From assembly GCA_963662175.1 (NCBI GenBank), contig OY759217.1:12216562-12280561 (forward strand): DNA of 64,000 nt. Direction: 5' to 3'. This stretch comes from Aradus depressus (Eukaryota > Arthropoda > Insecta > Hemiptera > Aradidae). Below are positions 37,250 through 47,800 of the stretch, one piece after another (position 1 is the stretch's first letter; every line of letters starts with the position of its first letter). The position numbers and the translations under genes are program-made. The notes beneath the pieces were generated by a model. It saw only the letters and a program-made list of their open reading frames with translations. It was not told the origin of the DNA and ran no database searches.

Positions 37250-37370
37250 GATGTTGTAGGACGAGATTTCTCAAGGAGAAAAAATACGTTTCTTCCCACT
37301 CTTATTTTTGACCAAACCGGTTTTCAACGCAACTGCTTGCTTCATCATCAGTGGCACAACTCAAACTGTT
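37250..37370 (-). repeat. Foldback-related fragment with CTGATGA core
   Basis: On the minus strand CTGATGA (37351-37345), T, GAAGCAA-GCAG-TTGCGTT and GAAAACCGG. One mismatch and one wobble in a 7-bp stem. Confidence 0.65.
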
Positions 37371-37372
37371 GG

Positions 37373-37797
37373 GTGCAACAACCAGCATCTACGATGTACT
37401 TATAGATATCGTGGCGTATGAGAGGAAGGCCACCCAATGGTCAATTTATTTCAATTATTAAGACACTGCAAGTCACAATAAGAAAAAAAATTAAAAACAT
37501 AAATAATAATAATAGTAATAAAAATAAAAAGGAATTGAAAAACAAGGAGGGTGGTAAAAAAGGTAATAAAAGCAAGGTAGTATTAGCCCATTAAATTAGT
37601 TGTAAATTATAATGTGTTGTAACATTTGAAATGTTGTTATATTATTACCTTCCATATGAATGGCATTGACATTTTATTTGACAACCATCAAAAACTATTC
37701 TATGGCCCTTATATTTAAAAAAAAATTAATTTTTCTTAATACGGAAATTTTTTATTTTTTGGGGGTAATTCAACCTTGGCTGGAGTTGTGACGTTTA
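37373..37797 (+). repeat. Segmental repeat, copy 2
   Basis: Starts GTGCAACAACCAGCATCTAC and follows copy 1 to AACCTTGGCTGGAGTTGTGA with few changes. A third, 5'-only piece lies at 10385-10470 (GTGCAACAACCAGCATCTAT). The copy ends about 70 bp before the 29-bp minisatellite. Confidence 0.88.
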
Positions 37798-37865
37798 TTT
37801 TGAGTTTTTTTCCAGAAAAAATAGAATAAGAAAAATTCTTCTTTTTTGTTTATAAAATTAAAGGT

Positions 37866-38822
37866 GCTAATATGTGGTGTTTCCATGACAGCCTGCTAAT
37901 ATGTGGTGTTTCCATGACAGCCTGCTAATATGTGGTGTTTCCATGACAGCCTCCTAATATGTGGTGTTTCCATGACAGCCTCCTAATATGTGGTGTTTCC
38001 ATGACAGCCTCCTAATATGTGGTGTTTCCATGACAGCCTCCTAATATGTGGTGTTTCCATGACAGCCTCCTAATATGTGGTGTTTCCATGACAGCCTGCT
38101 AATATGTGGTGTTTCCATGACAGCCTCCTAATATGTGGTGTTTCCATGACAGCCTCCTAATATGTGGTGTTTCCATGACAGCCTCCTAATATGTGGTGTT
38201 TCCATGACAGCCTCCTAATATGTGGTGTTTCCATGACAGCCTCCTAATATGTGGTGTTTCCATGACAGCCTCCTAATATGTGGTGTTTCCATGACAGCCT
38301 CCTAATATGTGGTGTTTCCATGACAGCCTCCTAATATGTGGTGTTTCCATGACAGCCTCCTAATATGTGGTGTTTCCATGACAGCCTCCTAATATGTGGT
38401 GTTTCCATGACAGCCTCCTAATATGTGGTGTTTCCATGACAGCCTCCTAATATGTGGTGTTTCCATGACAGCCTCCTAATATGTGGTGTTTCCATGACAG
38501 CCTCCTAATATGTGGTGTTTCCATGACAGCCTCCTAATATGTGGTGTTTCCATGACAGCCTCCTAATATGTGGTGTTTCCATGACAGCCTCCTAATATGT
38601 GGTGTTTCCATGACAGCCTCCTAATATGTGGTGTTTCCATGACAGCCTCCTAATATGTGGTGTTTCCATGACAGCCTCCTAATATGTGGTGTTTCCATGA
38701 CAGCCTCCTAATATGTGGTGTTTCCATGACAGCCTCCTAATATGTGGTGTTTCCATGACAGCCTCCTAATATGTGGTGTTTCCATGACAGCCTCCTAATA
38801 TGTGGTGTTTCCATGACAGCCT
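37866..38822 (+). repeat. Minisatellite: 33 copies of a 29-bp unit
   Basis: The span is 957 bp, exactly 33 x 29. The unit begins (G/C)CTAATATGTGGTGTTTCC and ends ATGACAGCCT. The only variation I see is the first base: G in copies 1, 2, 3 and 9, C in the others. No ORF or spacers. Such homogeneity means recent expansion or ongoing homogenisation, and the copy number may be misassembled. Confidence 0.97.
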
Positions 38823-40480
38823 CCAGCCTTCTTGGCCTCTTCCTTAATGAGTTGCTTATTACTTCTTGTTGTATTTACTCCCGTTTTTCTACTAAAGTTT
38901 TGAACTCTTGTTACCATTGAGTAGGGTTCATTCGGTGCCTTACAAACCTGCCAGGCTCACCCCGAAGATGTTGCTCAGGGCTACGTGTTGGCCAGTTGAG
39001 GGTACGAACACCAATCTCTTGAAGGTATCATGTAAACACAGAATATGGTATTTTTTTGTCATCTATGAGAATAAAATGTTCTAATACAAATAGCGCGTAA
39101 GGTACTACGTAATGCTCTAAGATATCAATAATATACTGTGATGTTTAAAAAAATACACACATTAAATTATTAATGTTGAAAAAAAATAAATTATATTTAT
39201 TTTTCTATAAAAAGCAATTTTCTTTTAAAACAAAAGTAGAAAACAAAACTCGGCCATCAGCTGTTTTTTTATGTGTGTAGAGTAGTGTCGAGGCCTGGGT
39301 TCAATGGAGACGGTGTGAGTGAAGATAGAGAGTGATGTTTAGGCTTAAGTTGTGATGAACTAAATATAAGTGAATTGACGGTGAAATTGATCCACAAAGA
39401 AGATACTGTTGTTTGTTTATATGTACAGGATAATATGCCCAGAATTATGTAACTTAAGTTTTAAAAAATGGCCAAAATATGAAACAAAAAAAAGATTGAA
39501 TTAGTGTTAAGAATTTAGTTTTTAAGATTTTTCTTTTGATTTTTGTTTGTTTCAATGTTTAGTTTTAATTTTAGTAATGTAGATTTAAGAAAATAAACCC
39601 AATATTTGTTCTCGTAAATTCTATTCTATTCATTTTCCTGTTGGCCCATTAAGATTAATTGAAAAACCTTTGGATTAGATATAAATATATTTGAAAAATT
39701 TAGAAAAACATGGCATCTCTTTAGAAATCCAAATAAAAAGTTTGTTAATTGAAATTTTTTAAAAATTTACGTGCACTTTCTTTAAAATTGCACGTCTTGA
39801 ACTTTTGATTTTTTTTTTAGGGCCCTTTTTGAAAAACTACTGTAGAAATCAAAATTAAATAGAAGACCAATTATAAAATTCCTACAGGAAATGTAGTAAT
39901 TCTTATTGTTTATTGTTTATTTAATTATTATTAATTTTACTTATATTTATTTAAGATTAACACTTAAACCTTTTTTTACCACAGCACAAATGTGCATTCT
40001 GTGTGCATGTGGATTCCCCTTAGAAAATAATGGAGTTCTGACCGCCTTCAAAGATCCCGCACTATACCATCCCTGACTCGCCTCCAAAGGACACTCGCAA
40101 TTGAGAATGTTACCATAGATACGATTACCATTTTTGTTACCATAGATAACTTTATTCCGGTGTCATTTATTTGGGAGCAAAGAGAGGATTATACAAATAT
40201 AATCTATATAGTATTTTCTATACCAATAAGGATTAAGAACAATAAACAATGTACTTAGTATGTAGTTTTTTAAATTATAATATAGAAACTTGCTATCGAA
40301 ACATCACAAAAGAAAAATTCAATTTTTCACTTCATCAAGGTGCGCCATATTTTTTATGGAGCATTTTAGAAAATTAAAAAATAAAATAGAATGAAAAAGT
40401 CGTCGGTGAATCACCGGCTAAGTACTTCCCCCGCACGTTAAACTACGCTTTCGCTCTCCCTCTAAAACAAATCGATCATT
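38823..40480. other. Stretch without a recognised gene
   Basis: A GC-richer block at 38880-39020 (CCTGCCAGGCTCACCCCGAA) is LINE-like untranslated text. The rest is AT-rich with no open frame. Confidence 0.5.
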
Positions 40481-40640
40481 TGGGCTAAAAATTAATATTT
40501 GACTTACATAGGGACTTCTGAATACCTATACTAAATTTTGTCTTGATATATTCATTACATCGGCAGTTATTATGTTTTTGACTTGATCCGCCCTCCTCTG
40601 ATTCCCTTCTTCACTTCTGTCCATCTTGCGGAAAATTATT
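40480..40640 (-). repeat. Family 2 repeat fragment, reverse
   Basis: ACATAGGGACTTCTGAATAC, GATATATTCATTACATCGGC and CCGCCCTCCTCTGATTCCC. Confidence 0.7.
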
Positions 40641-40813
40641 ATATTATTACAATGGAGAACCTCAAGTGCTTCTACATAGTTCAAGCAAAACACATAAGCG
40701 GTTTGTAAATAACCCGTTTTATTTTATGGTAATTTTAGTTTTGGAGTTAAAACGATGAAATTTTGCTCAGATTTAACCCTAAGCCGGACTAACATTTAAA
40801 AGCTCTTGACTGA

Positions 40814-40939
40814 CTTAATGCTCCATCCGAAGGACGGCGTGCTGAAGGTTTTTTCATCTAGAATAAAAGCCCTCTGCCCGGTTTTGAACCAGCAAACTTG
40901 AGCTCAGTAGGCCAGCACTCTACCTCTACCGGTGCCCTC
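40814..40939 (-). mobile_element. SINE-A 5' part, reverse
   Basis: CTCCATCCGAAGGACGGCGT through CTACCGGTGCCCTCG. Confidence 0.8.
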
Positions 40940-41115
40940 GAAAAAAGTTCTTGTATAGCGAGTCTCGAACTGGAGGTCGACTAATCGAAGCTGAAGTAGA
41001 GCTGCATTGCGGGTTTGGATAAGATATCTTGCTAGTAGTTGCACCAGATCCTTCCTATAATGCAAGCCTTCTAGTCTCGAAGATCGAACTGGGCCAAATT
41101 GAGCCAATTGTCTCG
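40940..41115 (-). other. Orphan open frame between two repeats
   Basis: The minus-strand frame RQLAQFGPVRSSRLEGLHYR, then LVQLLARYLIQTRNAALL, is open between a SINE-A and a foldback arm and is less AT-rich than its surroundings. No start, splice sites or homology recognised. Confidence 0.15.
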
Positions 41116-41123
41116 ATAAAGAA

Positions 41124-41676
41124 ATAAAGAAAAACGTATGTTTTATAAAAAAATATTGTCTATTTCGCAAAATATATATAATATGGGAGTAAGCAAGAAA
41201 TATAGAATATAGGTGAACCTTGTTGCAAGGATAATATAGGAGTGAAGGCGCCTGTAGCTCAGTGGTATGCGTGCTTGCCTTCTGAGCTCAAGATCGTAAG
41301 TTCGAAACCCAGCCGACGCCCTGAGAGGTGAAATAAATTAAGCACGCTGTCCTTCGGATGGGACGTTAAGCGATGGTCCCGAGCCTGTACGATGTCAGAT
41401 ACTCGTTAAAGACCCCTGCCCAAGGTGAATAAAAATTTAGGGTAGGTAGGCAAAATTTAGGACTCCCACAATAGAGGCGGGCTCATGTCCACCAGAATGA
41501 CAAAAGAGCGCTCTAGTAGTAGGCGATATGACCTCGTAGTTAAAGCCCGGGCATGAGTCATTATAAATAACTAAAATACGGTAGCAATACCGAAAGTACT
41601 CCCATATTATATATATTTTGTGAGGTAGACAATATTTTTTTAAAAATACATTAGTTTTTCTTTCTTTTTATTAAGA
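41124..41676. repeat. Foldback element split by a SINE-A insertion
   Basis: The left part (ATTGTCTATTTCGC, 41124-41200) and the right part (ACGGTAGCAATACCGAAAG then GTAGACAATATTTT) match the 43279-43421 element. The CTGAAGA half of its core is lost at the SINE junction. Confidence 0.85.
41247..41574 (+). mobile_element. SINE-A, reference full-length copy
   Basis: The tRNA-like head has A box TAGCTCAGTGGT and B box GTTCGAAACCC. The body contains CCGTCCTTCGGATGGGAC-like text, CTCGTTAAAGACCC, GGCAAAATTTAGGACTCCC and AGAGCGCTCT. The end is GCCCGGGCATGAGTCA. It interrupts a foldback element whose halves lie at 41124-41200 and 41576-41676. Not a tRNA gene: the acceptor stem does not close. Confidence 0.93.
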
Positions 41677-41919
41677 TTTTCAAAACACCTCCGCAAAAAA
41701 TGTTAAGTACAATTCTCTCGATGATTTCATAAAAACACTGTCATGGTGAGTGGCCTACCGTTTTGTGAACAGAAAGCAACGCCGGCTACTACAGCTAGTA
41801 TGTATGAAATGAAAATAAATTTTTTTCTGGTACCAAGGGACCCTCTAACAATAAATACATAGTCAAAAAGGAAAGAAGCAATAAAATATCAGTAAAAAAT
41901 GGGTTTCAAAACATCTTTT

Positions 41920-42304
41920 TAAGAGAGATTTCGGCATAACGTAACTGGAGGATTTGCAAAAAAATCGTATTTCATTTAAAACATGCCTTCAGTTTTCTCT
42001 CTAACTTCTGTTTTAAGAGATTTTTGATTAGAGCATAAATATAAGAGGTATCTTGTAAAATGTACTTAGACGCCGAATTAAAGTATTTTCATTGTTTGTA
42101 CTATTTTGGCCAACAACTATTCAGAACTATGTTAGCACAATAACATCTTCATTTCGAATTTCAAGTTCATAGAGCTATGAATTGCAGCTCTGCAATTGTT
42201 TCTAAGTTAGAATATACATACTCAAGACAGACGTCATCGCGATAATGGTCAGTGCGTGATTAGGAGACCTAAATTTGCAAGATTATCATATTTCCTTATA
42301 CTAA
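41920..42304 (-). repeat. Family 1 repeat, partial, reverse
   Basis: Contains GATTTTTGATTAGAGCATAA, CTTGTAAAATGTACTTAG and ATTATCATATTTCCTTATAC. Confidence 0.75.
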
Positions 42305-43025
42305 AGATATAAAAAATTAAAAATGAATTTATATATGTATCCACTGCAGGTCATGCGGGCCAAGCTCGACGATCGCGGTTGAAATTCACACAGCGCGCCG
42401 TGGTCCTTCCCCATTAATACATTATTTATTATATATTTGCTTACGACGTAGGAAGCCAGATGCTTACGGTTCATATATAACCACCAGTTTGTACAGTTCC
42501 CCGAGTGGTTATTAGTAGCACAAGTTACGAATAGCGACAGGTTTACCGCTATAATCGAACACACTTACAGGGCAAATTTTCACTGCAGCTACAACAAAAT
42601 AAGAGCAATTATGAAAATGATTTTTCCGACCCCACCCCCTCAAAATGTTCTTCATACGCCTATGCAATGGATCACTAGAGAATAAATATATAAGAATTTC
42701 TCTCTTGGTAAGTGTTCTTTTGAACTTTTATTTATTTTTTTTTTTATTAGAAAGACGCAGCAATATTCGTGCTCTTGGATTATTTTTTACTTTAATTTTT
42801 CCAATGTATTTTATAATTCACCTTATTTCGAAAATTATACATTCTGTTTTTCCTCCAATTTCTTCATTTTCTACATATTATTGATAAAAACAAATGGCAA
42901 TGACATCTCAAAAATAAAGAATATTGTTCATAATGATGTCTTAAAAACGAAAAAAAAAAAAAAAAATTATAATGTATTACAAAATGCGAAATTAGATTTT
43001 TTTGAAAAATGCTATATAAACTCAC

Positions 43026-43094
43026 GGCTCTGGCTTGAGCTCCGCCACCGGAGAGGAGGACGGAAGCCAGCAATGCTGCTTGGAGGGCTAGCAT
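43026..43094 (-). CDS. Candidate first coding exon with a signal peptide
   Basis: ATG at 43094 opens 23 codons beginning MLALQAALLASVLLS and ending GGGAQARA, directly followed by the donor GTGAGT. This is a textbook secretory signal with a likely cleavage region near the exon end. The block is GC-rich compared with its surroundings. No matching second exon was found downstream on the minus strand, so product and reality are open. It lies 1.7 kb beyond the receptor's stop, on the same strand. Confidence 0.35.
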
Positions 43095-43278
43095 CTCTCT
43101 ACTGGCAGGAGCGGAGTTACTAATGACACCTGGTGGGGCTTCATGGAGGCTGCTAGTTCTAGCACTTCCCGTCAGGGGTTAAAAGGAGTCATCGCATTCT
43201 CGGAGGATTAGTTATTTGTTTAATAAAGTGATATCAAAGACTTTACAGAGATATTGTACAACTCTTAATATATTATAA

Positions 43279-43421
43279 TGAAAAAAGTATGTTTTATAAA
43301 TATATTGTCTATTTTACAAAACGATTTGTTAAGTCGTGGCTGAAGATGGTAGCAATACCGAAAGTACTCCCATATATTTTGTGAAATAGACAATATTTTT
43401 TTTTAAACATACTTTTTTCTT
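43279..43421. repeat. Foldback element, 143 bp
   Basis: Arms ATGAAAAAAGTATGTTTTAT... and ...AAACATACTTTTTTC pair; both include ATTGTCTATTT/AATAGACAAT. The centre carries CTGAAGA (43340-43346), T, the 4-bp stem GGTA/TACC with a GCAA loop, and GAAA (43360-43363). Confidence 0.92.
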
Positions 43422-44821
43422 TATATTTCATGTTCTGATAGCCTGTCCACTAACTACCTTCCACAGAGACCAACTCTTTGATATTTTAATATCCAATCGT
43501 GTTCTCGTACCAACCTGTCATCAGATTAATAATTAGTAGTCGTCAAACATCCTTTCTAACTCACATTGAATTCCGCCAACTGTATTTTTTGTTCATATGA
43601 TTTATATTCTATTTGCTATGTGTTTGGGATTGGGATGAATCTAATTCGCGAAATTTAGTTTTTTCGTTCTGATTGTGTTTATATTCTCTATTAGTCCGAT
43701 GGTCGAAGTCCTGTGACATATTATAAAAATGTGCGATATAGAACTAAAGCAAATGGCAATATAATTGACATATTAAATTGTTTACATTGAGAAATACATT
43801 TTTTTTCTGAACTATATGTTCAAGGAGAACCTGGTCTGTTTCACTAAAAGGACCGACGGGAGGCTCAAAATTTTATTTCTTCGGATTCATTAACTGGATT
43901 TACAAAGAGTGAGTGGTTTATATGCCATAATTTTGTAGTAATTTCTAATACATTCTTGTAATTTGTACAAACTTTGTCACTTTGTAAGATAACATATAAT
44001 ATGTACGTAGGAGTGTGAATAAAATGTGTTTTGGCGGAGTTCAATGTTTTTCAATTTGTATCTATTTTCAAATGAGCGCAGTTCAATACAAGAATTATGT
44101 GGGGGTATACGATTTGGCGCAATTCAATACCGGCTGCCTCACTGCTTTAGCCCAATTAAATGTCTAAAGCCTGCAGGCGAAGCCCTGTGGTGCCGCCTCC
44201 TGTCCTTTGACCCATTCTTATCTTCTCCAAATTAAATATACCATTTCACCATCCTAATATCAAATTATTAACCCTATTTTTTGAGTTTATTCAGTGTCAT
44301 GGTTAATATGCAAGTCCTTGAGAAAAAAAAAAAACATATTTTTGCTTTTAAGTCCTTACATATTTTCAATGAAGGACAGAAAGGATGGGCTTTACAGGTT
44401 GCTGTCTTTTTCTATCTTTAAAATTATCAACTCCATTTTTTATTTTAAAAAAAGCAACAAAATATTCTTTTTTCTAGCTTTTTCCTGTTAACTTCGTAAC
44501 TGTCATTCCAATCCCACTGGTAAACATTATTCGACTCATTACTCAAAAATATTAATGAAAAAAACAAATTTGATCGTTAGTTGCTCTTTAATCTGAAATC
44601 AAAAATTGTAAAAAGAAAACTTGAAACAAGTTTTTTTCCGTGCCATATTATATAAACTCATTTTCACAATTTTATCCAAGAAACTGGACCTAAAATTTGC
44701 AATATACAACTAGGATATCCTTACATGTGCCCGTACTAAATAACTAACAATTATGCCATTACATGTATTAAAGAGAATTCTGGAGTGCCAATTATAGTTT
44801 TAAAGTGAATTTTATATATTT

Positions 44822-47800
44822 TTAAACTTTTTCGAAAACATTGACCATATTGAAGTAGGAGTAAGCAGAATTCAATACCTGCAACACAAAAACATCAGTT
44901 GAGCTTCACATAGATAGTAAGAATGAGATAAACAAATATTATAGGGAAGTGAGATCAGATCACAGATTATTTAGATTTTGACTATCGAAACTATTCGAGT
45001 TTTATCGGCGAAACCCTATCGATATATCTTCTTAAGGGGAAACGTTACAGATAGATAAGGAAATTTTGGAACGCCATTATTTTCTTCACAGGTCTAATAT
45101 TTTATTTTTTATGATTTATTAGTAACAGCTGTTAATCTCTTTTTTTAGTTTGTTATTATGTCCGAGCTTTAAGTATGAGGTCGTATCTACTATTAACCGG
45201 TACTAGCAAAGCGCTCTGGTACAGACTCAGGACCATCCGAAGAACGGCGTGCACGAGGTTTTTTTTTTCACATTATAGATAAAAACCTAAAAACGAGCCG
45301 AGTCCCGAACCCGTGATCTTGAGCTCAATAGTGTAGCACGTTACCTCTCAGCTACGCCACTTTTTTTGTTTCATGTTTAGATATTTGTGACGTGAGATGA
45401 TGTAACCCCGACTACGTCTGGTTTCATCTAAAAACAGACAAAAAGTGGCTCCAACTCTATTGCTTACTACATAGTAATGAGTTTGGGAAAATATATTCAA
45501 GAAAATATAAGAATTTCATGTAGCAAAACTCATTATTAAATCAGCTGAAAAAAAAAAAAAAAAAAAAAAAAAACGGAGCGCGCAGTTCCTCTGATGGTAC
45601 GTTAAGGTATGGTCCCGAGCCTGTGCGATCTCAGGTATTCGTTAAAGACACCTACCCAAAAGCCTGGGCATGAGTCGCAAACAGCAACTTTCACAATGAA
45701 CGATAATAATAAAAACATAATCATTTTCGATGTTATGTATGTCGTTATTACATATGCATAAAAGAAACTGTAAAAAAAAATATTATCTATTCCAAAAGAA
45801 AAAAATTGTGATATGGCCTGTACAGGACTTTCTTATAACAACCACCCTTACAGATCACTCCCTGTACAAAGAAACAAAATGAAATGAATTTGAGAAGGGT
45901 GGGGGAGAGAGAGTGATCTGTAAGCGTTGTTGGTATAAGAAAATCTTGTAATGGCCACATCACATATATTTTTCTTAATTTTTCAATAAAAATACCAATA
46001 CGCAAAACATTTTTTAAAGTTCGTTGTTATGAGTTACGATTTAAAAATTACTTATTGTTATATTCTATACATGAATATTATAGACATATTTAGACATTTT
46101 CTTTACATTAGTTCGGGGCTCTATAACTTTTGTCGTATTGATCCTATCTTAGATCTGAGAACTTATAACGATTGGAAGTTTTATAAGAAACTATTTTAGT
46201 CGGGATCAATATTTCGATAGAACTAACCGTTTTCAGGTAAATCAAGGAAACATCAAGTTATTCAAAACTACATTTCAAGATGGTTTTCGGCATGTATCTC
46301 AAAAACTGGACGATCTGTAAAAAATTATATTCCATATAAGTTAAGCATTTAAGTATTCTCTACAGTTGTTTACTCGAAAAGATTTTTGATTAGGACATAA
46401 ACATAAGCTGTATCTTGTAAAATGTAGTTAGGTCCCGGGAAAAGTGGTCTCAATTTTCCTTCGATTTCGGGAAAATTCTAATCGGACCTAAGTTAGAACA
46501 TGTCACCTCATCATTCCAAATTTCAAGTTCATAACTACAATGGTTCTTGTGGTAGAGAGCTCACAACGTTTCAATCACATACATACACACACACGCACAG
46601 ACAGACATCATCGCGAAAATGGTCGATCTTGGATTTTCGCACGATTGCAATGCTTTCTCATACTGTAGTTATAAGAAAGTAATGATACTTACATGAAGTT
46701 TCAGCATAATACTATCGCAGATTTAATTATGAACTAAGATTAGTTTATGTATAATTTGTGTTGCGGAATAGTGTTTATTTAAATTAAAAAATAGTTAATT
46801 TATTACAAGTTTTCACAAAATGTCCGCGTTTCTCAACTTTTGAAGTAATATCAAGCCAGTGGCGGATTTTCTTCTGCGGGCCCTAGGTGATTGCAAATGT
46901 GGGGCCCCTCTCTTTTACCCCCCCTCCCCTTCCCCCCCCCCCCCCCCATAAAAAACGAAAACTTTTCAGCAATTTTTTTTATGGAGAACTAGGAAAACTG
47001 AAATAACATTGTGAAAAATAAAAAAGCCGATTTGTTTTTTTATTTCAAAAAAAATCATGCTTAATAGGGGGCCCCTCATACCTTTTATTGGGAAAAATAA
47101 CTCGGGTCAAATTCCTTCTCTTTGACCTGAATTATTTTTCCCAAAAGCGTGTAAAATCATTTTAAAGTTGACAATTTTTTTTTTTTTAGACATTGGGGCC
47201 TTCAGCATCGGGGGCCCCTTTATCATCGGGGGCCCTAGGCACCTGCCTAGGTTTGCCTATTAGTTAATCCACCACTGTATCAAGTTAATTCAAAAGCAGA
47301 ACAGTGACAGTCATTAATTAGTGAATTGAATAATGGTCGTCTCGCGACATAACACGTAAATTGAATTGACTGATAATAGTCGGTACGACCTCTCAACGAC
47401 CCGAGTATAGTTGTGGGAACTTACACTAGCGAAGGTGTCCATATTCATTTGGATGATGCCCCCTGCCTTGAGTGTGATGGGAGTGAGACTAGCCACCTGT
47501 AGGATCATCACATCCCGTCTGATGGGCATACTGCACAGGTACCACTTGATGCTGTACACATCGTGGCGCAGCTGGCTGCTCTGAACACAAACCAAGGTGG
47601 AATTAACCTCACCACTCAATACAGGATACAGGATACTGAGGGAAGCAGGTCTGGATAATACTTTCCATACAAACTCTCCCTATCCTTGCCCGATTGGGCC
47701 AAAAGTCAACATTATATATGTATTATATTAAGCATTCAACAGCAACATACTCGTATGGTTTCACAAGTACATCGGTATAACTTAATTTGTCGTTTTCCTC

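Noticed and set aside
37866..38822. CRISPR array
   Set aside because: The units abut directly without spacers, and the window is eukaryotic by its introns and elements.
41249..41315. tRNA gene at the head of SINE-A copies (A and B boxes)
   Set aside because: The acceptor and anticodon stems do not fold properly and the sequence continues into the dispersed SINE body. The same holds for the class II-like head at 52790-52870 and at 591-811.
42301..42564. 87-codon minus-strand ORF as the second exon of the signal-peptide gene
   Set aside because: Joining the signal exon to the only acceptor-like site nearby gives an immediate stop; no family match.
43340..43363. Calling the foldback cores functional hammerhead ribozymes
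   Set aside because: A constant extra T separates CTGANGA from the stem, and stems I and III are not consistently visible. Kept only as a hypothesis.
44553..44606. Alternative last exon of the odorant receptor (frame starting IKEQLTIKFVF)
   Set aside because: It has a good acceptor and a stop after 17 codons but lacks the conserved SYS-F motif. The exon at 44878-44822 has it.
47314..47424. Read-through of receptor exon 4 to a stop at 47314
   Set aside because: The frame crosses a perfect GTAAGT donor and the residues after it do not match the receptor C-terminus.
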